Assembly (NCBI GenBank): GCA_027620105.1
Contig: JAQCIA010000041.1
Span: forward strand, 1 to 10,711
Direction: 5' to 3'
Origin: Verrucomicrobiota bacterium
GTDB lineage: Bacteria > Verrucomicrobiota > Kiritimatiellia > UBA8416 > JAIOPI01
Length of the DNA: 10,711 bases
The position numbers were made by a program, and so were the translations under genes. Below the pieces are notes generated by a model. The model saw nothing but the letters and a program-made list of their open reading frames with translations, did no database searches and was not told the origin of the DNA. This document shows, one piece after another, positions 1 through 6,192 of the stretch; positions within the stretch are counted from its first letter, which is position 1, and each line of letters begins with the position of its first letter.

Positions 1-40
1 GGAGTGGCAGTGGTCTGAATTGCCGCGGCGGGCAAGAACG

Positions 41-823
41 TCAGTGCGGACTTGCGGGGAGGAGTGCGCGCATGCGTGTCCCGGTGTTGGTTTTTGATTT
101 CACAATGATGTTGCCGTTGTGCATGCGCAGGATGCCCAAAACTTCGGGAAGTCCCATGCCGCGGCCGCGAATTTTTGTGGAGAAGAACGGATCGAATATG
201 CGGTCGCGGATGTCCGGCGCAATGCCGAGGCCTGCATCCTTCACGGCCAGTTCCAACCAACTTGCCTTCGTATCCAGATCAAAGAACGCGTTCGTGGCGT
301 CGTGGGCTTCGGCCTTGTAGGGGCGGATGAACACGTGAATCAACCCGCGGCGATCCACCATCGCGTCGGCGGCGTTGGTGACGAGATTCACCAGCATGGC
401 CAGCACGAGTTCGGGATCGGCAACGAGGGGTGGGCTGGGTGTGGCAACATCAACGTCCAGGACGACGTTGCGGGGCAGGACTGCGGTGGTGGCTTTGCGC
501 AGGCGCGCCACGAGTGCCGCGACGTCGACCGATTCTGGGTTCGCCTCCATGCGTGCGGAATAGAGCGCGAGTTGATTGGCGAGATGGAAGCCCAGTTCAC
601 AGGAGGCATTGATGCGCTGGCCGCATTCGACGGCGCGGGTATCTAGGGCGGGGTTACGCTGAATGACAGCATTGTTACCCTGGATAGCCGTGATGTAGTT
701 GTTCAGATCGTGCGCAATTCCGGTGGCCATACCAATGAAGCCTGCATGCTTTTCGAGCTGTCGCGCCCGGGTGGCTTGGGCATCAGTGAGAAGTGGATCG
801 GGGATATCGGAAGAAGGGGGCAT
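41..823 (-). CDS. Sensorless NtrB-like histidine kinase, cytosolic
   Basis: A 260-residue protein with a complete histidine kinase transmitter and almost nothing else. The H-box is GIAHDLNN with phospho-acceptor His38. The ATPase domain has an N-box (NLVTNAADAM, Asn146 and Asn150), a G1 box (DAGLGIAP, 196-203, with Ala where Thr is common), an F-box (IFDPFFSTK, 209-217) and a G2 box (GRGMGLPEVLGI, 220-231). This pattern resembles the NtrB/PAS-type kinase group. There is no signal peptide, membrane segment, PAS or HAMP domain: only about 30 residues precede the H-box, so any input must come from a partner protein. The ATG at 821-823 follows AGGAG (832-836) with 8 bases between. That site lies inside the last codons of pgsA, whose stop is 2 bases upstream, so the two are probably translationally coupled. 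No response regulator is adjacent; the nearest is the stand-alone receiver at 5774-6175, and a link between them is only a guess. Confidence 0.88.
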   Translation of the reverse strand: MPPSSDIPDPLLTDAQATRARQLEKHAGFIGMATGIAHDLNNYITAIQGNNAVIQRNPALDTRAVECGQRINASCELGFHLANQLALYSARMEANPESVDVAALVARLRKATTAVLPRNVVLDVDVATPSPPLVADPELVLAMLVNLVTNAADAMVDRRGLIHVFIRPYKAEAHDATNAFFDLDTKASWLELAVKDAGLGIAPDIRDRIFDPFFSTKIRGRGMGLPEVLGILRMHNGNIIVKSKTNTGTRMRALLPASPH

Positions 824-825
824 GA

Positions 826-1455
826 TTACGACTCCTGTCGCGGCGGGATGGCAGCAGCCTTTCGCAGAGAAGGCCAGTAGATGCGGGTATAGGTGTAGAG
901 CGAAACGGCGTTGATGATGAAGGCAAATGCCTCGGCACTATAGATCAAGGCCGCGGGGATGAGGGAAATCGGTGATTCCTCGAAAACGTAGATGGCGCCG
1001 AAGAGAGGAAAGTTGATGGCCGTGCGGAGTTTGCCCGCCCAGTGGGCTTTGCCGCTGACGTTATAGATAGAGCCGATGGCTCGCAGGAAGGTGACCCACA
1101 GGTCGCGCGCAAGGAAGACAAGGGTCATCACCAGCAAGGCGGCGCCGTGGGCGATATGGTCGTGGAGGACGGCCACATAGACAAGCAGCGGGAGGGTGGC
1201 GAGATAGAAGAACTTATCCATGAGGGGGTCGGCATGCGCCCCAAAGGTAGTCTCCACCTTGTAGCGACGGGCGAGAAAGCCATCGAAAAGGTCGGTGATG
1301 GCGGATGCGGCCAGGGCGATGCAGGAGACCACAAAAAGCCAAACCGTGGGGTGGCTTGCATTCCACAGCGCGCCGGCGAAGAAGATGAGAATCAGCGGTA
1401 CGCGGGCAATGGTGAGGACCGTGACGATCGCCAGGTCTCGGGATTTCGGCGACAT
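826..1455 (-). CDS. pgsA: CDP-alcohol phosphatidyltransferase, probable phosphatidylglycerophosphate synthase
   Basis: A 209-residue polytopic membrane protein. It carries the full CDP-alcohol phosphatidyltransferase motif D-x2-DG-x2-AR-x8-G-x3-D-x3-D, seen as Asp55, Asp58-Gly59, Ala62-Arg63, Gly72, Asp76 and Asp80. In this family the aspartates bind the metal and CDP-diacylglycerol. Hydrophobic segments lie near residues 8-30, 37-55, 83-120 and 146-185. The likely reaction is CDP-diacylglycerol plus glycerol-3-phosphate to phosphatidylglycerophosphate. The pgpA gene at 9946-10422 encodes the next step, which favours this over other family members such as phosphatidylinositol- or cardiolipin-type enzymes. 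The open frame extends up to 1542, overlapping tsf, but the ATG at 1453-1455 has AAGGA (1463-1467) 7 bases upstream; an ATG at 1459-1461 sits too close to it. The gene follows tsf by 61 bases with a strong hairpin between, and precedes the kinase by 2 bases. Confidence 0.87.
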   Translation of the reverse strand: MSPKSRDLAIVTVLTIARVPLILIFFAGALWNASHPTVWLFVVSCIALAASAITDLFDGFLARRYKVETTFGAHADPLMDKFFYLATLPLLVYVAVLHDHIAHGAALLVMTLVFLARDLWVTFLRAIGSIYNVSGKAHWAGKLRTAINFPLFGAIYVFEESPISLIPAALIYSAEAFAFIINAVSLYTYTRIYWPSLRKAAAIPPRQES

Positions 1456-1477
1456 GGGCATTTCCTTCGGGTGTTGC

Positions 1478-1506
1478 CGCGGGGCCCGCCGTGGCGGGCT
1501 TCCGCG
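1478..1506 (-). promoter_or_regulatory. Strong hairpin in the tsf-pgsA gap
   Basis: An inner 7-bp perfect stem (1484-1490 with 1493-1499) has a 2-base loop. It is flanked by a 5-bp outer stem (1478-1482 with 1502-1506) across a small internal loop. It begins 10 bases after the tsf stop and ends before the pgsA ribosome site. No U-run follows on the minus strand, so it is not a standard intrinsic terminator. It may act in transcript processing, 3'-end stability or partial attenuation between the abundant tsf message and pgsA; that role is inferred. Confidence 0.6.
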
Positions 1507-1516
1507 CCAACGCCGT

Positions 1517-2353
1517 TTACACCCCCAACTGATAGCGCACAAATCGGCGAATCGTGAGCGTATCGCCGATGGCCTTGCCCTTTTCAGCCAGCAGGGCGCG
1601 AATTGACAGCTTCGGCTCCTTGACGAAGGGCTGGTCTACCAAGCACATCTCCGAGTAGTACTTTTTTATCTTGCCGTCGACAATCTTATCCACGATCTGA
1701 GCTGGCTTGCCTTCGACCTGCTTCGCGTAGATTTCCCGTTCGGCCTGTAACTCCGCGGCGGGAATTTCATCGGAAAGCAGATAGCGCGGGTTGGCGGCGG
1801 CCACGTGCAACACCACGTCGCGCGAGACTTCCGCGAAAATCGGGTTGCTGACTGTTTCGGCTTTTGTGCAGTTGATTTCGAGCAGCACGCCCACTTTGCC
1901 ACCGAGGTGGATGTAGGTCTGCAGCATGCCCGCGCTCACAAGTGTGAAGCGCGCGTTGCGGCGCACGACGATGTTCTCGCCGATTTCGGCAACCTTGGCG
2001 CTCACTTCGGCCGTCACGCAATCCGCGAGCATGCCATCGGTGGCCAGTGCGCGATTGGCGAGTGCCTGAGCAAAATTGATGAAGATCTGGTTGCGAGCCA
2101 CGAAATCGGTTTCGCAGTTCACTTCGACGATGGCGCTCATACGACCGTCAGGGGCTGTGGCGGAGAGGATCAGGCCCTGGTTGGCCGTGCGTGAGGCCTT
2201 CTTGGCGGCGACCGCAAGGCCGCGCTCGCGCAGGAGGCGCATGGCGGTGTCCATGTCCCCGGCGGCTTCCACAAGGGCGCGCTTGCAATCCATCATGCTG
2301 ACGTTCGTGGCTTCGCGTAGATTCTTGACCATTTCGGCGGTGATGTCGGCCAT
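1517..2353 (-). CDS. tsf: Translation elongation factor Ts
   Basis: A 278-residue EF-Ts, the nucleotide exchange factor that releases GDP from EF-Tu in the cytosol. The N-terminal UBA-like module is clear (MADITAEMVKNLREAT through LLRERG, residues 1-45). The signature TDFVARN at 82-88 is the EF-Tu contact that disturbs the Mg/GDP site. The C-terminal module ends with QPFVKEPKLSIRALL and a conserved-looking end (RRFVRYQLGV). Length is normal for the family. The start is the ATG at 2351-2353, with AAGGAG (2360-2365) 6 bases upstream; the frame runs on to 2431 but that extension has no homology-like content. The gene follows rpsB by 98 bases, the standard bacterial order. The usual downstream pyrH and frr are missing and pgsA comes next instead. 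Confidence 0.97.
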   Translation of the reverse strand: MADITAEMVKNLREATNVSMMDCKRALVEAAGDMDTAMRLLRERGLAVAAKKASRTANQGLILSATAPDGRMSAIVEVNCETDFVARNQIFINFAQALANRALATDGMLADCVTAEVSAKVAEIGENIVVRRNARFTLVSAGMLQTYIHLGGKVGVLLEINCTKAETVSNPIFAEVSRDVVLHVAAANPRYLLSDEIPAAELQAEREIYAKQVEGKPAQIVDKIVDGKIKKYYSEMCLVDQPFVKEPKLSIRALLAEKGKAIGDTLTIRRFVRYQLGV

Positions 2354-2408
2354 GGGGTTCTCCTTCGTCTTACTCCATCCAGTTGCAATGCGGGGGCGTT
2401 GAGCGGGG

Positions 2409-2436
2409 GGCGCGTGGCAGTGGATTGCCACGCGCC
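2409..2436 (-). promoter_or_regulatory. 11-bp perfect hairpin between rpsB and tsf
   Basis: Bases 2409-2419 are an exact reverse complement of 2426-2436, with a 6-base loop at 2420-2425. The stem is GC-rich (GGCGCGTGGCA). It starts 15 bases after the rpsB stop and ends about 55 bases before the tsf start. No U-tract follows on the minus strand, so full termination is unlikely. In some bacteria the rpsB-tsf gap holds an attenuator that sets S2 against EF-Ts output; a similar role here is inferred, as is an alternative role in RNA processing or stability. Confidence 0.65.
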
Positions 2437-2451
2437 AGCTGCACGTCGAAC

Positions 2452-3444
2452 TTACTCAGCCTTGCTTTCCGAGGTGGATTCGGTGGTTGTCGCCACCGGT
2501 TCCGTGGTGGGTTCCATCGCATCAACGCTCTCTGCGGTGGTCTCGGTTGCCGCGTCTGTTGTGCTCTCTGCCTCGGTTTTCTTGGCGCGGGGCTTGGCGG
2601 ACTTGGCTTCATCCTTGCGGCGCGCCTTGGCGACATTGGCTTCGGCTGCGGATTTCTCGGCGCGGGCGGCGGCCCGGGCCTTGTTTTCCTGTGCTTCGGC
2701 TTCGCGCTTCTTGGCCTGCTCCGCGGCGACCAGGGAGTAGGCGGCGTTGGCGCGAGCGAGGGTATCGGCGACAACACTGGCGACCAGACGGACGGCGCGC
2801 AGCGCATCGTCATTGCCGGGAACGACATAGTTGATGGGATCGGGGTCGCAGTTCGTGTCCACGATGGCCACCACGGGGATATTCAGGCGCTTGGCTTCCT
2901 TGACGGCGATGGCTTCGCGATTGATGTCCACCACGAACAGTGCGCCGGGGAGGGCGGCCATGTCGGCGATGCCCAGCAGGTTCCGGTGCAGCTTGGCAAG
3001 TTCACGCCGGACCGCCGAGGCTTCCTTCTTCGGGAGGCTGGCGAGGTTGTCCTTTGTGATCATGCCTTCGATTTCGCGCATGCGCTTGATGCGGGAGCGG
3101 ATGGTGGTGTTGTTGGTCAAGGTGCCGCCCAACCAGCGTTGGGTGACGGAGGGCTGCGCGCACTGGGCGCTCGTTTCCTTGATGATCTGCTGGGCCTGCT
3201 TCTTGGTGCCGACAAACAGGATACGCTGGCCGGAGGCGACGATTTCGTACATGAACTCGAGCGCTTCCTGCAGCTTTGTGAGGCTCTGCGCGAGGTCGAT
3301 GATGTGAATGCCGTTGCGTTTGCCGAAGATGTACTTCTTCATCTTCGGGTTCCAGCGCTTGGTCTGGTGGCCAAAGTGCAAACCGGCTTCGAGTAAATCT
3401 TGAACGGTCAGGGACTTTGCGGACACGGTAACTGACGATGCCAC
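2452..3444 (-). CDS. rpsB: Small-subunit ribosomal protein S2 with long low-complexity tail
   Basis: A 330-residue S2 protein of the 30S subunit. The S2 fold spans roughly residues 10-232, with family landmarks LLEAGLHFGHQ (17-27), RWNPKMKKYIFGKRNGIHIID (30-50), the QRWLGGTLTN stretch (102-111) and PGALFVVDINREAIAVKEA (166-184). Typical bacterial S2 proteins end near residue 240. Here about 98 more residues follow: a Lys/Arg/Ala/Glu-rich, probably helical part (about 243-290), then an acidic Thr/Ser/Glu-rich part (291-330). The start is a GTG at 3442-3444 preceded by AAGGAG with 6 bases between; no in-frame ATG is better placed. It is first in the minus-strand unit rpsB-tsf-pgsA-kinase. A structured leader and a candidate promoter lie upstream. 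S2 is known to repress its own operon in some bacteria, which would suit the long leader. Confidence 0.97.
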   Translation of the reverse strand: MASSVTVSAKSLTVQDLLEAGLHFGHQTKRWNPKMKKYIFGKRNGIHIIDLAQSLTKLQEALEFMYEIVASGQRILFVGTKKQAQQIIKETSAQCAQPSVTQRWLGGTLTNNTTIRSRIKRMREIEGMITKDNLASLPKKEASAVRRELAKLHRNLLGIADMAALPGALFVVDINREAIAVKEAKRLNIPVVAIVDTNCDPDPINYVVPGNDDALRAVRLVASVVADTLARANAAYSLVAAEQAKKREAEAQENKARAAARAEKSAAEANVAKARRKDEAKSAKPRAKKTEAESTTDAATETTAESVDAMEPTTEPVATTTESTSESKAE

Positions 3445-3612
3445 TGCGTACTCCTTGTGTTACGGAACGGTCGCGCGATTGGCGAAACATTCGCCGCACG
3501 TCGTCGATCCCGTCCTGAATCCGCTTTGGCGAGCCTGGAGTGCCCGGGCGCGCCTTCGCTTCCGTTTCCCGTTCGAACCGTCACACGACGGAAACGAATG
3601 GAAACTTATCAG
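3445..3612 (-). promoter_or_regulatory. Candidate structured 5' leader of rpsB
   Basis: About 168 bases separate the predicted rpsB transcription start from the GTG. Visible inverted repeats are: GGCGAA with TTCGCC and a 3-base loop (3481-3495); CCGTC with GACGG and a 4-base loop (3578-3591); and a longer-range 7-bp pairing, CGTTTCC (3563-3569) with GGAAACG (3590-3596). The last two share bases 3590-3591 and cannot form at once, so alternative folds are possible. The motif GTTTCC occurs twice on the minus strand near 3590-3604. This would suit autogenous control by S2, but no match to a known leader class can be claimed from reading alone. Confidence 0.35.
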
Positions 3613-3618
3613 CCAGCG

Positions 3619-3646
3619 AGAATAGCATGGGGGATGGCCGATGCAA
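3619..3646 (-). promoter_or_regulatory. Candidate sigma70-type promoter for rpsB
   Basis: On the minus strand TTGCAT (3641-3646) is followed, after 16 bases, by TATTCT (3619-3624). These match three of six and four of six consensus bases. A start near 3612 would leave a leader of about 168 bases before rpsB. It is the best-spaced pair in the divergent region, but housekeeping promoters in this lineage may differ. Confidence 0.4.
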
Positions 3647-3664
3647 GGCCGAAAAAGGCCGAAA
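3645..3664. repeat. Tandem perfect 10-bp direct repeat
   Basis: AAGGCCGAAA occurs twice, head to tail, at 3645-3654 and 3655-3664. It sits just upstream of, and overlaps by two bases, the candidate rpsB -35 hexamer. A 10-bp period puts both copies on the same DNA face, as expected for paired binding of a protein or a curved A-tract element. A chance duplication is also possible. Confidence 0.8.
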
Positions 3665-3704
3665 ATTCATAGGTCCCAGGCGATTGGTCATGTTTGGTGC
3701 CGAT

Positions 3705-3736
3705 TTGCGATGAGGCCTGAATTTAGGCTTTATACG
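3705..3736 (+). promoter_or_regulatory. Weak candidate promoter for pgi
   Basis: TTGCGA (3705-3710) and TATACG (3731-3736) are the most promoter-like hexamers ahead of pgi, but their 20-base spacing is too long for an ordinary sigma70 site. The -10-like element alone is four of six. A start near 3743 would give a leader of about 20 bases, with AAGG (3753-3756) as ribosome site. Confidence 0.2.
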
Positions 3737-3764
3737 GTCTTGGGAGCAACCTAAGGTACCGCGC

Positions 3765-5408
3765 ATGAAAACAACGCAGGCCACAACGCGCCGCGCGCTG
3801 CCGGAATGGGCGGCTCTGGATGCGCATGCCGCCAGCATCGGCACGGCGCATTTGCGCGCGCTTTTCAAACGGGACCGCAACCGCGCCAAGCGCATGACCG
3901 CGCAGGCTGCCGGTCTGTTTCTTGATTACTCCAAGAACCGGGTGACGGCCGAGACGATGGCGTTGCTCTTCGATTTAGCCCGTGCGACGGGGGTTGCGCG
4001 CGAACGCGACGCCATGTTCCGCGGGGAAGCGATCAACCGGACGGAAAAGCGTGCAGTGCTACACGTGGCCCTGCGCAATCGCAGCGGGAAGGCGATCAAA
4101 GTCGGTGCTCGGGACGTGATGCCGGCGGTCAAGGCCGTGCTAGCGCAAATGGCGACTTTTGCGGATGCCGTGCGCGGTGGGGCTTGGCTGGGCTATACGG
4201 GCAAGCGTATTCGCACGGTTGTTAACATCGGGATTGGCGGCTCAGACTTGGGGCCGGCCATGGCGTATGAGGCGCTCAAGTCCTTCAGCAGCCGCACAGT
4301 GGGCGTGCGCTTCGTGTCGAATGTCGACGGCACGCATCTGGCTGAGCAGACGCGCGATCTCGATCCGGCGGAAACGCTGTTCATCATCGCTTCCAAGACG
4401 TTCACGACACAGGAAACGATGACGAACGCGGCATCGGCGCGGGCGTGGCTGCTGGCGGCCATGGGCAACAACGCTGCCGCCGTGGCCCGGCACTTCGTGG
4501 CGGTTTCGACGAATCGGGTGGCCGTGCGGGCCTTCGGCATCGACACGCGCAACATGTTTGCCTTCTGGGACTGGGTGGGCGGGCGCTACTCGCTGTGCTC
4601 GGCCATTGGGCTGCCGCTGATGGTGGGCATCGGACCGCGCGCGTTCGAGAAACTGCTGGACGGCTTTTACGCCATGGACCGGCATTTTCGGACGGCGCCA
4701 CTGGATCGCAACCTGCCGGTGATTCTGGGGTTGCTGGGGGCGTGGTACAACAACTGGCTTGGCGCGAGCACGCATGCGGTGCTGCCCTATGACCAATACT
4801 TGCATCGCTTTGCCGCGCACCTGCAGCAACTCGACATGGAAAGCAACGGGAAGTCCATTGATCGCGCGGGGCGGCGTGTGGACTACGAAACCGGTCCGAT
4901 CGTGTGGGGCGAGCCGGGGACCAACGGCCAGCATGCCTTTTACCAATTGATCCATCAGGGGACGAAGCTCGTGCCGGCGGATTTGATTGGTTTCTGCCGC
5001 TCGTGCAATCCCGCCGGCGATCATCACGACAAGCTGATGGCCAATCTGTTTGCGCAGGCGGAAGCCCTCGCCTTCGGCAAGACGGCGCAGGAAGTGCTCG
5101 CCGAGGGCGTGCCGCCGGCCGACGTGCCTTTCCGGGTATTTGAAGGGAATCGCCCCACGAACATGATTCTGGCCAAATCACTGACGCCAGCCACGCTCGG
5201 TGCGCTGGTCGCGCTCTATGAGCACAAGGTCTTTGTGCAGGGCATCCTCTGGAACGTCTATTCGTTCGACCAGTGGGGGGTGCAGCTGGGCAAGGTGCTG
5301 GCGGGCGACATCCTCAAGGAACTGGAGGCGAAACGGCCGCGGCTGCGGCATGATGCCTCGACCAATGCGCTCATTCACCGGTACCGGGCGCATCGGAAGC
5401 CGGGCTAA
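3765..5408 (+). CDS. pgi: Glucose-6-phosphate isomerase
   Basis: A 547-residue cytosolic enzyme that interconverts glucose-6-phosphate and fructose-6-phosphate in glycolysis and gluconeogenesis. Length matches the long bacterial/eukaryotic form (about 550). Visible family motifs are the sugar-phosphate loop NIGIGGSDLGPAM (154-166), SKTFTTQET (210-218), signature 1 in DWVGGRYSLCSAIG (269-282) with Arg274, the active-site LDMESNGKSID (356-366) with the catalytic-base glutamate Glu359, GTNGQHAFYQ (385-394) with His390, and signature 2 GILWNVYSFDQWGVQLGK (493-510) with Lys510. All catalytic residues are present. The ATG at 3765 has AAGG 8 bases upstream. The gene stands alone on the plus strand, divergent from rpsB, and its last 38 bases overlap the end of the convergent BON-like gene. 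Confidence 0.98.
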   Translation: MKTTQATTRRALPEWAALDAHAASIGTAHLRALFKRDRNRAKRMTAQAAGLFLDYSKNRVTAETMALLFDLARATGVARERDAMFRGEAINRTEKRAVLHVALRNRSGKAIKVGARDVMPAVKAVLAQMATFADAVRGGAWLGYTGKRIRTVVNIGIGGSDLGPAMAYEALKSFSSRTVGVRFVSNVDGTHLAEQTRDLDPAETLFIIASKTFTTQETMTNAASARAWLLAAMGNNAAAVARHFVAVSTNRVAVRAFGIDTRNMFAFWDWVGGRYSLCSAIGLPLMVGIGPRAFEKLLDGFYAMDRHFRTAPLDRNLPVILGLLGAWYNNWLGASTHAVLPYDQYLHRFAAHLQQLDMESNGKSIDRAGRRVDYETGPIVWGEPGTNGQHAFYQLIHQGTKLVPADLIGFCRSCNPAGDHHDKLMANLFAQAEALAFGKTAQEVLAEGVPPADVPFRVFEGNRPTNMILAKSLTPATLGALVALYEHKVFVQGILWNVYSFDQWGVQLGKVLAGDILKELEAKRPRLRHDASTNALIHRYRAHRKPG

Positions 5409-5727
5409 GCCCTTCGCGGCCTTCTTCTTCGCGATTTGCCAGCCCGTGCGCCGGTTGCTGCGGTCGCCAACGCCCGCCATCGTTGGTCCAGTTGTCGAAG
5501 TGTGCGCGCAGTTGATGCACGCCCGGCAGGCGCCGCATCTCGTATATCAGCGCGTCGACGATGGCGGGATTGAGCGGCTCCATCCGGCCTTCGATACGCT
5601 GGAGCATGCCGAACAGGGAAATATTCCCGCGCGTGGTCCGCACGGAGATGCGCCCCATGTCCACCCAGTGTTTCACCATGAGGCGGCGCACGGCACGGTT
5701 GATGTCGAGATCCGACTGGGTATTCAT
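5371..5727 (-). CDS. Small BON-like domain protein
   Basis: A 118-residue protein. Residues 8-80 read like one BON-type alpha/beta unit: a helix (INRAVRRLMVKHW), two strands around RISVRTTRGNISLFGML, a helix (NPAIVDALIYEMRRL), then PGVHQLRAHFDNW, close to the usual GV-x-x-V strand. BON domains are generally thought to bind membranes or ligands. There is no signal peptide or membrane segment, unlike many periplasmic BON proteins, so it looks cytosolic. The tail from about 85 is polar and probably disordered. The start is the ATG at 5725-5727; only a weak GGGG lies 9 bases upstream. The gene follows the receiver gene by 46 bases and looks like the last gene of a three-gene unit. Its final 38 bases are antisense to the 3' end of pgi. 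The domain call rests on reading alone. Confidence 0.65.
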   Translation of the reverse strand: MNTQSDLDINRAVRRLMVKHWVDMGRISVRTTRGNISLFGMLQRIEGRMEPLNPAIVDALIYEMRRLPGVHQLRAHFDNWTNDGGRWRPQQPAHGLANREEEGREGLSPASDAPGTGE

Positions 5728-5773
5728 GCTGGCAACCCCGTGCGCGCGGTCTGCCGTGTTCCTGTCATGCGGT

Positions 5774-6175
5774 TCAGTCCGCATCGTTGGCCGGGCCAAT
5801 GAGGCCTTCGACCTTCGTGAACAGATTTTCGAGGGGAAATGGTTTGTAGAGGATATCGGTGGTGCCATCCGCGAACTGTTCGCTCCAGAGCTTGGTGACT
5901 TCGTCCGAGTCCGTGGTGAAGGAGCGCGGGTAGGCGGTGATGAAGAGCACGGGAACGGCGCGAAACGCGCGGATCTCGCGATATACATCGAAGCCACTCT
6001 TTCCGGGCATCTTGACGTCCAGCAGTAGGAGGTCGAGCGCGGGTTGGGCGCGGACCATCTGGATGCCCGTTTCGGGATCCGCGCTCGTGTGCACGGTGAA
6101 CCCACGCAGCGTCAACGCCTCGCGGAAGCATTTCAAGATCTCCGGTTCATCATCAATGGCGATAATGGTTTTCAC
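5774..6175 (-). CDS. Stand-alone response regulator receiver protein
   Basis: A 133-residue single-domain receiver. The acidic pocket is Asp8-Asp9, the phospho-acceptor is Asp53 in LLLLDVKMPGKSG, the switch threonine is Thr80 in FITAYP, and the conserved lysine is Lys111 in YKPF. No output domain follows, so it acts by protein contact or as a phosphate shuttle. The Thr-to-Lys interval is 31 residues against about 21-22 in typical receivers, adding around 9 residues near alpha4/beta5, the usual output face. The preferred start is the GTG at 6173-6175, with GAGAGG (6183-6188) 7 bases upstream. An ATG at 6191-6193 overlaps the protease stop as TAATG and would add 6 residues by coupling, but has no ribosome site. 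It lies between the M50 protease and the BON-like gene; no kinase is adjacent. Confidence 0.9.
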   Translation of the reverse strand: MKTIIAIDDEPEILKCFREALTLRGFTVHTSADPETGIQMVRAQPALDLLLLDVKMPGKSGFDVYREIRAFRAVPVLFITAYPRSFTTDSDEVTKLWSEQFADGTTDILYKPFPLENLFTKVEGLIGPANDAD

Positions 6176-6192
6176 GGCGTAACCTCTCAGCA

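Noticed and set aside
1..40. A possible gene end beyond the kinase stop
   Set aside because: Only 40 bases are visible and they show no motif or ribosome site, so nothing can be supported.
1042..1557. Plus-strand open frame of 171 codons opposite pgsA
   Set aside because: Antisense shadow of a gene with an intact CDP-alcohol phosphatidyltransferase motif.
2383..3396. Plus-strand open frame of 337 codons opposite rpsB
   Set aside because: Gly-rich mirror of the rpsB coding strand with no recognisable motif; rpsB is certain.
3581..3895. Minus-strand open frame of 104 codons across the rpsB-pgi divergent region
   Set aside because: It overlaps the start of pgi and the candidate rpsB promoter, has no clear ribosome site and no recognisable sequence.
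4242..5181. Two overlapping minus-strand open frames of about 260 codons inside pgi
   Set aside because: Both are antisense to a complete pgi with all its motifs, and are low-quality Arg/Pro/Ala-rich translations.
5728..6105. Upstream part of the 244-codon frame that contains the BON-like protein
   Set aside because: This part is the receiver gene read in another frame; the BON-like protein starts at the ATG at 5727.
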